Shown: piece by piece, positions 33,440-43,992 of the stretch
Numbering within the stretch: position 1 is the first letter of the stretch
Layout of the letters: the number at the start of each line of letters is the position of its first letter
Source of the DNA: Sambucus nigra
Taxonomy: Eukaryota; Streptophyta; Magnoliopsida; Dipsacales; Adoxaceae
DNA length: 64,000 nt
Direction: 5' to 3'
NCBI GenBank assembly: GCA_949130495.1
Contig: OX422213.1
Location: 535,417,467 to 535,481,466 of the forward strand
Translations under genes and position numbers: made by a program
The notes under the pieces: model-generated
Told to the model about the DNA's origin: nothing
Databases searched by the model: none
The model's input: only the letters and a program-made list of their open reading frames with translations

Positions 33440-35832
33440 TGCGACAACCAACCAATCCGAAATAGGGGTGGCCAGCCCGATACTCCAAAATAACGGAATC
33501 ATGGACGAAATCATTCTTAGCATAAAAAAAAATGAGAAGTATACGGGATAACCACTCCTTATTTCAGAAAAACGGGTTGCCAAAATTCTTTTTGTTTTAA
33601 AGTTAAAGAAAGAACTTAAACAACCCAAATCCTGAAAAGATATGGGAAACCCCAAGACATATTTAAATAATAATAATAACAAGGATACAATAAAAAGACC
33701 GAATGTTCTACCAAACTTTATGACAACATTTAAACAAACTCAATGATTTATATAATACATTTCATTAGACATTTACAAATTTCAGGGCCTCTCGCCCGAA
33801 TAAAAGACCCGATCATAGCTAGAATACAAAATGAAAACGTCTATACCAAAAGTGTCCCGTAATACCCGCAATGCATCACGGCTCGCCGGGGATATCGGAA
33901 TAGGAATTCAAATCAGGAATCCTTGCGGCGGAGTACCTGAGCGGATAAGATGCAAGAACAACAAAAAATATGAACGGGTCAGGGCCCGGTTCAATATGAT
34001 TACCAGATGAATAAAAAGTATGACAGTTATGAATGATGAATCATGATGAAAGAGACATAAGAATCTACCTACACAATTTAAAACATACTAAGCAGGAAAA
34101 TAAAATGAATAACATTAATCTAAAACTTCACCATGCGCGCCAATTATCTCATGTATCTTTTCCTTAATAGGAAATATATATATTATCACAATCTTATGCT
34201 CTTTATGGAATTTTTATCTCAATTTTACATTTCGTAAAAATCCTTTTCCTATCAGGAAATAGTCATTTTCAAATGCCCTTTGTGGCATTTATATGTGCTC
34301 TTTGTGGCACTTCACTATGCTCTTTATGGCATATATAATCCATCATGTCCCACTTGATTATGAATAGTTATATTTATATACATATAACGATTCCAAGACC
34401 GCCCGTCCGGGTTTCCCCACTGTGCGCTCCCCTAAATGACCATCAATTTCCAGGGCCTACCATTAAGACAACCTGGGCACCTATAACGCAAGATGTCGGG
34501 AAGCATCCATGTGCCTGCGGGATAGTCAAGACCACACCCGGAAGCTCCTACCCATCGCAGAAAAATATATAATAACAAACGCTCACATGACCTAGGACTA
34601 TATCCACCATGCATTCATTAGTCAGGGGGCTTCACCTCACGCGCGAACTTCCCTTATGATGTCATTTAGAGAGGTGTGTTTAAACCATTTTATTGACCAT
34701 TTTCAAAAATCAAGTAAATTATCATTTACCATATTCATGATTAAGTAAATTATCATTTACCATCATCACTACCATATCCATTTCATTTCCATTTATACAT
34801 GTATGTTTCGTTTTATTTCAAACCATACTAGTTTACATTATTGCAAATAATTCACCTTAATACCCGGAGCCATACGATAAATTATATCGTAACTACAACC
34901 TCAAAGGAGTAAATAAACTCTTAATTATCTCCAAACAATTTGGGATATTACTTTAAAATCCCAATACTATCATACCTCAAAGGAATGAATAAACTTTCAA
35001 TTTATTCTCCCAACATTCGTTTTAGGTATTATTATAAACCATCAAGGTTAACCTAGCTCAATTGAGCTCTTAAAGTCTCCCGAACCTAACGCTACGACTC
35101 CTAGTTTAATAATAATTAACTAGAAGAAAGAATGCCCTAACATCAATTGGCATATCCCCGGAAAAACCCCCACATAACCCATTTCTAATGTAGGGTACTA
35201 AACGAACTCAACTAGAACTCTAGGACACTAAGTTTACTTCATATTAGAAGGTTCCACGGCCCTAATCCTAAAGAAAAAGAATAAAAATTGAGTTAGAAAA
35301 ATAACTCAAAAACAACCTGATTCCGAATCGATTCGCCCCAGGCAGCGAATCGATTCTCCCAAAAGCGAATCGATTCGAATGACAAATCCAATATTTTGCT
35401 TCAGCCGAATCGATTCGGCCTTAACCCGAATCGATTCGGGTTGGCAGACCTATAGGATGACCCCTTAGCGAATCGATTCGCCCTAGGGCCGAATCGATTC
35501 ACCCCTGCGATTTGGCCAAGAATGGCTTACGGGTTATAAACCCTAGATTTTTCCCAAACTCAAATCTCTTCCATTTTTATACACATCCAACATCACTAAT
35601 CTACCCAAAATTATCCTACATGATTTTTCACAACTATAACCCACAATTTCATCAACAAAAACCAAAATCTAGGTTTAAATACCATAATTTCCATTTTTTC
35701 TCCACAAATACAAGTACACAACTATCACACAATTTAATAATCTTAAATCATATATTAGCAAGTATAAAACTTGCCTTAGGGTTGATATCTCAGATTTATT
35801 TGGAGAAGAAGCAATCCCAAATCCTCCATCTT

Positions 35833-35873
<41 letters not shown>

Positions 35874-36355
35874 TTTTCTTTCTTCGTTTAAGGCAAGAAA
35901 TAGGGAAATTAAGGGTTTAGAAGACAAAAATCGGGACTTAAGTTAAAACTCCCAAATTAAATGGTTAGCACCAGATTAAAAATGACTCCCGAATACGCAT
36001 TTCAGCTAAAACCAGGTAAAAGTGCCCGAAATCCAAAAATATAATATGACACTTATTTTGACTTTCTCGGACATTTTCGGACTTACTACACCCTCTAAAC
36101 TGGCATCTGGCAATTTTATAAATTATTTCCAGTTCCAATTTCATTTAAACCATAGTGTCATTTAAAATACATGACACTATAAAACACGCAACCTGATGAT
36201 ATTTACTTTCATATACAGTAAATAAGCATCAATCCAGTAAATATTAGCTTTTAACTCATTAAATTAATATTTAATCCAGTCCCCACATTTTATATAATTA
36301 CTTTATGCGGTAAAATTAGTATAAAATGAGCCTCCCAAAATCGAGTGTTATTACA
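33440..36355 (-). repeat. 3' LTR of the 9.9 kb gypsy-type element
   Basis: It contains a TATA-like TGTATAAAAATGG (minus, 35571-35583) and a 21 bp-spaced palindrome array at 35324-35501 just downstream of it. A (CT)n run lies at 35836-35872. Short repeats of the tgctctttgtggca type occur near 34197, 34267, 34292 and 34317. A twice-repeated hairpin word, gtaaattatcatttac, occurs near 34714 and 34745. No coding is supported. The 144-residue frame at 35512-35946 runs through promoter sequence. Confidence 0.9.
35324..35501. repeat. Palindrome array CGAATCGATTCG with about 21 bp spacing (3' LTR)
   Basis: Perfect copies start at 35324, 35366, 35406, 35427 and 35469. One-mismatch copies start at 35346 and 35490. 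Intervals are 22, 20, 40, 21, 42 and 21 bp, i.e. multiples of about 21. The two double intervals hold diverged units. Confidence 0.9.
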
Positions 36356-37040
36356 TACTCCCCCCCTTATGAGGGAATTTTGTCCCCAAAATTTTGAAAT
36401 ACCCTATACGCATAAAGGGTATACTACTCTAAACTAGGATTCTACCATCCTAAACAAACCCCTCGTTATCGCAACGTCCCAAATGGAGCCGGACTAAGGT
36501 CGACCCTATCGATCTCAGTCTACCTCATTTGTGCTCTAGCATAGCACAAAGCATTCCTCACTAACTATCAATCCTACCGTCTTACAACGGAAGGAGATAC
36601 CCACACAACTCGGTATAAACCGCTTTACTCCCTAACTCTCTTTACATCCCTCCTCAGGGATACTTACACCAACGCTAAATGGTTTAACCCCACACTAATC
36701 AACTTTTCTTCGCATTGACGTATCCCATCAAGGCGTATGGCTCAAAAGCCAAATCTTTAAAGAAATGTCCCGAGACCACTCTAAGTCCAAGGAACATATT
36801 ACCTGATGGTTTCATCTAACGAGTATGCGAATTACTCTACCGCCCACACTTGGCCACTCACGACGCCATACCACAGGAAATGGTTCATAAGGCCATTCAA
36901 AAATCCTAATTAGTGTACGGGAAATTTTCATTCCATACAGGTTACTGCTCCCATCCATTTGGTTAGCCTAAAGTGCCCCTTTAAGTCATGCCTTTAGGCC
37001 TTACATTAACTTCCTCCATTCATCCATCCACTTTAGGGTG
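36356..37040 (-). other. 3' untranslated interior of the gypsy-type element
   Basis: It starts with the polypurine tract (36356-36369). The rest should hold the C-terminal end of integrase, but I cannot read it with confidence. Confidence 0.4.
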
Positions 37041-37500
37041 GAAAGATATACTCCATTTCCATACGGTTCCCATTCATTCATGGAAACTTGTCCAATCTTC
37101 GACACGAATTATTGGGTCTCGGTCCACCACTATTGTTAGGCACTTCACACGGTTTTACCACTCCTTCATGAAAAGCGGGGTGTACTCCTCTACATATCGT
37201 CTGCCTGGAATGTCCGGCAAAGCAACGGTCCGATCAAACGATCAACCATTTTCTCAAATAGGATCATGACTAGAACGGTGCCGGCGCTCCAATAAAGACG
37301 TCTATGAATATACCCTTCTTAATTCCACTAGTACTCTTCTTCAAACGAGTAGGTGAAATGGTCAATCATAGACCGGAGTGTTCTTGTTACAAAATCTCCC
37401 GAGTCATGTTTGTTTCATTTGGCTTCCCATGCCAACATAAATATCTCCGACGGTTTTCTTACTCGACGCATCGACTACCCCAATCGCATTTCCTTAGCGA
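37041..37500 (-). pseudogene. pol: Decayed integrase core of the gypsy-type element
   Basis: Minus-strand pieces read MVDRL (about 37230), EEYTPLFMKE, TIVVDRDP, DWTSFHE and finally LSTLKWMDEW. In order these correspond to the gypsy integrase core 'VDRLTK...FI-E-V-LHG-P--IVSDRD--F-S-FW-S---...S-A-HPQTDGQ-E'. The catalytic aspartates are partly kept. Stops and shifts interrupt it every few dozen bases. The frames on the plus strand here (36988-37269, 37304-37504) are shadows. Confidence 0.55.
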
Positions 37501-40373
37501 ATGAGAATATCCAATTGATAGTTCTTTAAGAACTCCAAACACCAACTCTATTCCTCCCACAACATATTGCTATAACTTGTTGCTCCCAAGAATGACTAAA
37601 TTTACCTGCCCCGGAAGGTAGTGCCTCCATCGCTTTAAGGCGATTGCCATCGCAACGAATTCTAATTCAAGCGTGGGACACTACTTCCCACGAGTTTAAG
37701 CTTGTGAGACGCATAGAAAATGGGTCCATGTTCCAGTATTATTACTCCCCACTCCTGGTAGAGATTTATTCCTTACATCCACCCTCGAGCTTAACAACAC
37801 AGACTCGGGAGTAAAGGTCATCTCATCCTTGTAACTCCTCGTGAGTTAAGTTACCAACGTAACACTCTTCCTAAGAAATTCCTCATCTCCTTCGGCCTAA
37901 ACTTTCAAACCTCTCAAGATTCCATACTTCTCATTCCTAGGGATCTAAATCCCCCTTAGAGTTAACCCACAACTTATTCGTGGTCAGCCACTTACCGCCT
38001 TCCAAATTTAATATCACATACCCTAAAGACCTAACTTCCTAATAATCCTAAAGTCTATCTACATATATACTATCTAAATCGTAAGCATATAATACAAAAT
38101 ATATCCCTAGTGTCCAAGACCTTACCCAACTTCCGACATTCACTCGATTTCGTGCGTGGGATGTCTCGCCAAGGCGAAATCCAGATAAGGAACCCTCCCA
38201 TTACACTACTACCTCGCACTGACGGTCATCAAGATATGAAGGTCTAAGACACATAATCGGGACAGGTAAAATTCTAGCTTACGATCCTACTAACAAGATT
38301 TTACTTCGATGTTTTTACCATTCAAATAACCAAAGATTTCAATTTCTCAGACATTTACGTTCTGTAAAGTCTATCAAATTTTATTCCATAACATATATAC
38401 ATCTTTTCAAATAGCCTTCTTATCAAGGCATAACCCGAAGTCTTAATTCAACTTCGTATCTCAGTCTCCCTTACATCGATCAGAGGAGAGAACAATATAC
38501 AATGCTTTGATCTCGCACTTTGATAGCCCTTAATCACTCTTCTACGTGATTCTCGGTTAAACCTTTCAACCCAACTTCTAGCAACAAAAAAATAAAAGAA
38601 AGAAAAAGAATAGCGCCTCTCCACTCACAACATCGTTAAGCGTTCATGCGGCGGAGTGTCTCACAAAGCGAAATCCAAATAAGGAACCCCTCCGACACAT
38701 GCTTACTTAACTAGTTGGTCATGGAGATAAAGCGTAACATGTATAAACAAGGCAAACAAATAATCAACACTCACTCAAGATAACTAAATAAATAACAAAA
38801 ATCTCCTACCTACCTCTATCCTCCTCTATAAAGTCTCAACCTGTATCCAGGAGAGAAATTATAGAATAACTAGCTCCATTCTGAAACTAGAAGTGAGATA
38901 GACTTGCAATTTATTTGCCTGCTATCACCATGACTAAGCCAAAATATCTTTACTCGTATAATATACATAAAATAAAAGAAAAATGGCATATCTCCACTCC
39001 CAACGTCGTTAAGGTTCACGCATGGAGCGTCCCGCAAAAGCGGAATCCAAACAAGGAACCCCTCCTATCCATTACTACTTAACCTTGTTGGTCATGGAGA
39101 TAAGTCATAACATCCACCTACAATGTAAACAGGCAGTAAAACACTCATACCAAATATAACATATAACACATATACCTTTAAATAGCCTCACTCGTTTCAT
39201 AACGAGTGAAGAAATCATAAAACTTCCCTACCACGGAAGTCATATAATTACCTTTCTATGATCGCGTCAATACTACTACAAGCTCAATATACACCCGAAT
39301 CTACAGTAGATACAATACTACTAAATCTTATCCTAATGAATACACCACCCACTAATAAGGTGGAATTCCCACCAACAGTTTATGCCAATCACTCCGGGTC
39401 AATACTAACGGTTCTCAGACTCCATATTCGAGCCTTACACGAACCAACATTATTTCCATCCATTCCCCAACTAAGCACTTTACTCTTTCCCTTATTTTCC
39501 AATCAACAAAATCAAAATGAGTGGTTCTACCTTCCACATCCTAGCCATTGTTCCGACTCTGTCCGACACAACTGCCCGCGCAGTCCCTCTTACTTTCTCA
39601 GTAAAAGAGGACACGCTCTCGGCCTCCTCTTCCTCAGCTCAATGAAACCTCCCCAGGCGGATGTCCACCAAAGGGGTTTCATGATCATTACTCCATCAGA
39701 AGTGTTAATGACACTTATTCTGGAGCCTATCATTATATGGTGCACGGTCCCCCTAACCGTACCACACTTTATTCACTGTCGGCCTTTAACCGAGCATTGT
39801 GTGAACATTCAATAATCCACTTTCTCATCAGTCCAGTTATCCCAGAGAAATTCACTGTTGCAAGTGTCTACCGGGCTTCTCCATGGGCCAAAATTCCTTC
39901 ACCCACAGATGTGGTGACTATGTTCTCACCGCCTCGACACTACTCCAACGGGTGAATGATTTTTCCTCCATCCCACTTCAGGGAACTTCTCCACTTCAGC
40001 TTAACATCGCTTGAAATATCAAGCTTAGTACTACTTTCTACCTTTGGTGGTACTTGGGAAGACTACATCAACTGAAATTAGTCGTCATAGTAGCAAGACA
40101 AAAAGTGCTACAAAAAGGGAGTGACCTCCAAAGTGGTCCTCATCCCCGACCACAATTTACAGTTCTTAAAAATCCTTCTTATGACTCCCTTCTTCAATCT
40201 ACCTACTATTCCCACACGAATGCAAAAAAGATTCTATAAGCTTTACCTCATGGCAGAAGAACGAGATCTCACTAAAGAAATCAACGATCTTAATCCTAAG
40301 GCTCTATGTCAAGTTAAAAGCAACGTTGAAAACTTAAGGCATCCACATAGATTTCTAAGGACTCTAAAACCTA
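37501..40373 (-). other. Unreadable interior (expected RT, protease, gag) of the gypsy-type element
   Basis: By position this should hold RT, protease and gag, and the stretch next to the primer site should be gag. Only vague matches are seen, such as a possible protease-site relic near 39390 and cysteine-rich text near 39560. Three copies of a short block (cggagtgtctcacaaagcgaaatccaa... / catggagcgtcccgcaaaagcggaatccaa... / ggatgtctcgccaaggcgaaatccag) occur near 38155, 38650 and 39020. The plus-strand 185-residue frame at 39258-39815 has no known domain. Confidence 0.35.
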
Positions 40374-40387
40374 ATGCTCTGATACCA
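40374..40387 (-). other. tRNA-iMet primer site of the gypsy-type element
   Basis: The minus strand reads TGGTATCAGAGCAT, two bases from the LTR end. Confidence 0.85.
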
Positions 40388-40389
40388 TC

Positions 40390-43312
40390 TGTGGCAACCC
40401 GCCAATCCGAAATAGGGGGTGACCAGCCCGATTCTCCAAAATAATGGAATCATGGACGGAATCATTCTCAGCATCACAACAAAATGAGAAGTATACAGTA
40501 TAACCACTCCTTATTTCAGAAAAATGGGTTCTCAATTTTTTTTTGGTTTTAAAGTTAAAGAATGAACTTAAACAACCCAAATCCTGAAGAGATAGGGGAA
40601 ATCCCAAAACATATTTAAATAATAATAACAAGGATACAATAAAAAGACCGAATGTGCTACCGGTCAACAAACTTTATGACATCATTTAAACAAACTGAAT
40701 TACATTTCATTAGACATTTAAAAATGCTTGGAGGGTGGGCCTGTCGCCCGAATAAAAGACCCGATCATATCTAGAATACAAAATGAAAACGTCTATTGCA
40801 AAAGTGTCCCGTAATACCCTCAATGCATCACGGCTCGCCGGGGACATCGGAATAGGAATTCAAATCAGGCATCCTTGCGGCGGAGTACCTGAGAGGATAA
40901 GATGCAAGAACATTAACAAATATGAACGGGTCAGGGCCCGGTTCTATATGATTACCAGATGAATAAAAAGTATGACAGTTATGAATGATGAATCATGATG
41001 AAAGAGACATAAGAATATACCTACACAATTTAAAACATAATAAGAAGGAAAATAAAATGAATAACATTAATCTAAAACTTCACCATGTGCGCCAATTATC
41101 TCATGTATCTGTTCCTTAATAGGAAATATATATATTATCACAATCTTATGCTCTTTATGGCATTTTTATCTCAATTTTACATTTTGTAAAAATCTTTCCT
41201 TATCAGGAAATAGTCATTTTCAAATGCTCTTTGTGGCATTTATATGTGCTATTTGTGGCACTTCACTATGCTCTTTATGGCATATATAATCCATCAAGTC
41301 CCACTTGATTATGAATAGTTATATTTATCTACATATAAGGATTCTAAGACCGCCCGTCCGGGTTTCCCCACTGTGCGCTCCCCTAAATGACCATCATCTT
41401 CCAAGGCCTACCATTAAGACAACCTGGGCACTTATAACGCAAGACGTCGGGAAGCGGCCGTGTGCCTGCGAGATAGTCAAGACCACATCCAGAATCTCCT
41501 ACCCATCGTAGAAAAATATATAACAACAAATGCTCACATGGCCTAGGACTATATCCACCCTGCATTCATTAGTCAAGGGGCTTCACCTCACGCGGGAACT
41601 TCCCTTATGATGTCATTTAGAGAGGTGTGTTTAAACCATTTTATTTACCATTTTCAAAAATCAAGTAAATTATCATTTACCATATTCATGATTAAGTAAA
41701 TTATCATTTACCATCCTCATTACCATATCCATTTCATTTCCATTTATACATGTATGTTTCTTTTTATTTGAAACCATACTAGTTTACATTCTTGTAAATA
41801 ATTCACCTTAATACCCGGAGCCATACGATAAATTATATCGTAACTACAACCTCAAAGGAGTAAATAAACTCTTAATTATCTCCAAACAATTTGCGATATT
41901 ACTTTAAAATCCCGATACTATCATACCTCAAAGGAATGAATACACTTTCAATTTATTCTCCCAACATTCGTTTCAGGTATTATTATAAACCATCAAGGTT
42001 AACCTAGTTCAATTGAGCTTTTAAAGTATCCCGAACCTAACGCTACGACTCCTAGTTTAATAATAATTAACTAGAAGAAAGAATGCCCTAACATCAATTG
42101 GCATATCCCCGGAAAAACCCCCATATAACCCATTTCTAATGTAGGGTACTAAACGAACTCAACTAGAACTCTAGGACACTAAGTTTACTTCATATTAGAA
42201 GGTTCCACGACCCTAATCCTAAAGAAAAAGAATAAAAATTGAGTTAGAAAAATAACTCAAAAATAGCCTGATTCCTAATCGATTCGCCCAAGGGACAAAT
42301 CGATTCGCACCAGGCAGTGAATCGATTCGCCCAAAAGCAAATCGATTCGGAAGACAAACCCAACATTCGGCTTCAGCCGAATCGATTCGGCCTTAACCCA
42401 AATCGATCCGGGTTGGCAGACCTGTAGGACCCCTTAACGAGTCGATTCGCCCTTGCGATTTGGCCAAGAATGGCTTACGGGTTATAAACCCTAGATTTTT
42501 TCCAAACTCAAATCTCTTCCATTTTTATACACATCCAACATCACTAATCTACCCAAAATCATCCTACATGATTTTTCACAACTATAGCCCATAATTTCAT
42601 CAACAAAAACCAAAATCTAGGTTTAAATACCATAATTTCCATTTTTGCTCCATAAATACAAATACACAACTATCACACAATTTAATCATCTTAAATCATA
42701 TATTAGAAAGTAGAAAACTTGCCTTAGGGTTGATATCTTAGATTTATTTGGAGAATAAGCAATCCCAAATCCTCCATCTTCAATCTCTCTCTCATTTCTC
42801 CATTTTTCTCTTCCTCTCTCTCTCTCTCCTTTTTCTCTCTTTGTTTAAGGGAAGAAATAGGGAAATTAAGGATTTAGAAGACAAAAATCGGGACTTAAGT
42901 TAAAACTCCCAAATTAAATGGTTAACACCACATTAAAAATGACTCCCAAATACGCGTTTTAGCTAAAACCAGGTAAAAGTGCTCGAAATCCAAAAATATA
43001 ATATGGCACTTATTTTGACTTTCTCGGACATTTCGGGACTAACTACACCCTCTAAACTGGCATCCGACAATTTTATAAATTATTTCCAGTTTCAATTTCA
43101 TTTAAACCATATTGTCATTTAAAATACATGACACTATAAAACACGCAACTTGATGATATTTACTTTCATATACAGTAAATAAGCATCAATCTAGTAAATA
43201 TTAACTTTTAACTCATTAAATTAATATTTACTCCAGTCCCCACATTTTATATAATTACCTTATGCGGTAAAATTAGTATAAAATGAGCCTCCCAGAATCG
43301 AGGGTTGTTACA
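40390..43312 (-). repeat. 5' LTR of the 9.9 kb gypsy-type element
   Basis: 2923 bp, close copy of 33440-36355. It keeps the same TATA-like box (42519-42531) and carries its own palindrome array at 42275-42449, one unit longer at one end and one shorter at the other. Confidence 0.9.
42275..42449. repeat. Palindrome array near CGAATCGATTCG (5' LTR), CpG-decayed
   Basis: Units start at 42275, 42296, 42318, 42338, 42378, 42399 and 42438 (steps 21, 22, 20, 40, 21, 39). Only 42378 is perfect. Most others have lost the first CpG as CA or TG (CAAATCGATTCG, TGAATCGATTCG). Confidence 0.9.
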
Positions 43313-43442
43313 ATGGGATGGATGAAAATGCATTAGCAATTTTCAAGTTGTTAAAAGATGGAAAACGTGAGTTGTACCGTGGTTGCAAATCTTTCTCATC
43401 ACTTTCATTTACTATTCATTTCTTTCATATGAAAACAATTTA
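43313..43442 (+). pseudogene. TNP2 transposase segment between two insertions
   Basis: After the atggg duplication the plus strand reads ALAIFKLLKDGKRELYRGCK and SFSSLSFTIHFFHMKTIY. In TNP2 proteins this is the stretch joining the N-terminal associated domain to the catalytic domain. The frame is interrupted by CACTA insertion at 43443 with target tta (43440-43442) and resumes YKWNHTLFITLLQFLKE after 47304. Confidence 0.8.
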
Positions 43443-43469
43443 CACTACACCAAATCTGCACTATTGTCA

Positions 43470-43760
43470 AGGTCATTGACCCTGACAAATCCAACTTGTC
43501 AATGTCAATGACCGTGACATTTTGAGGCGAGACAACTTTTTTTGTCACGGTCGTGTCACGGTTATTGATCTTGACACAAAACTTGCGTTTTGTGTCACGG
43601 TCGTGTCGCGGTCAATGACCGTGACACGCTTGTCACGGTTTATAACCGTGACAAAGCCGTGACCCTTTTTAAAAAAATTGTCACGGTCAATGACCGTGAC
43701 ACGTCCGTGATAACCTTTTGTCACGGGCTTGTCACGGTCATTAACCGTGACAATTCTGGG
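43470..43760. repeat. Left subterminal repeat array of CACTA element 1
   Basis: At least ten copies or half-copies of TGTCACGGTCA and its inverse TGACCGTGACA, often paired across a 1-4 bp centre, occur here. Related sites in En/Spm are bound by TNPA. Confidence 0.9.
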
Positions 43761-43992
43761 CAGAATTTAAAAAAAATCTGCTGGGCAGTATGGCCACTGC
43801 CATTGCCTAGCAGTATATTTGTACCTGTTATAGCAACGTTGTACTTGTTCCAAACATCATATATCCAAACGAACTAAAGATTATTCAAATATATATTCAT
43901 GACGATATAATCCAAATATTCAAAATAGAAATAATATACATGATGATATAATCCAAATATAATTAAAATGGACAAACTTAAAAATAATGTTA

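Larger units (their letters stand above)
33440..43312 (-). mobile_element. 9.9 kb gypsy-type LTR element with decayed interior, inserted in the TNP2 gene
   Basis: LTRs at 33440-36355 (2916 bp) and 40390-43312 (2923 bp) have ends TGTAA(C/T)A... and ...TTG(C/T)CACA on the minus strand. Flanking duplications atggg lie at 33435-33439 and 43313-43317. The primer site TGGTATCAGAGCAT is at 40374-40387 (minus), two bases from the LTR. The polypurine tract TAAGGGGGGGAGTA is at 36356-36369. The 4.0 kb interior contains strongly decayed integrase and probable gag-protease remnants on the minus strand. The LTRs are far more alike than the interior is to any intact pol. Confidence 0.9.

Noticed and set aside
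35512..35946. 144-residue plus-strand frame
   Set aside because: It spans the LTR promoter and a (CT)n run, and the matching region in the other LTR does not keep the frame.
39258..39815. 185-residue plus-strand frame
   Set aside because: It lies antisense in the interior of a minus-strand LTR element, has no recognisable domain and no separate promoter or splice context.
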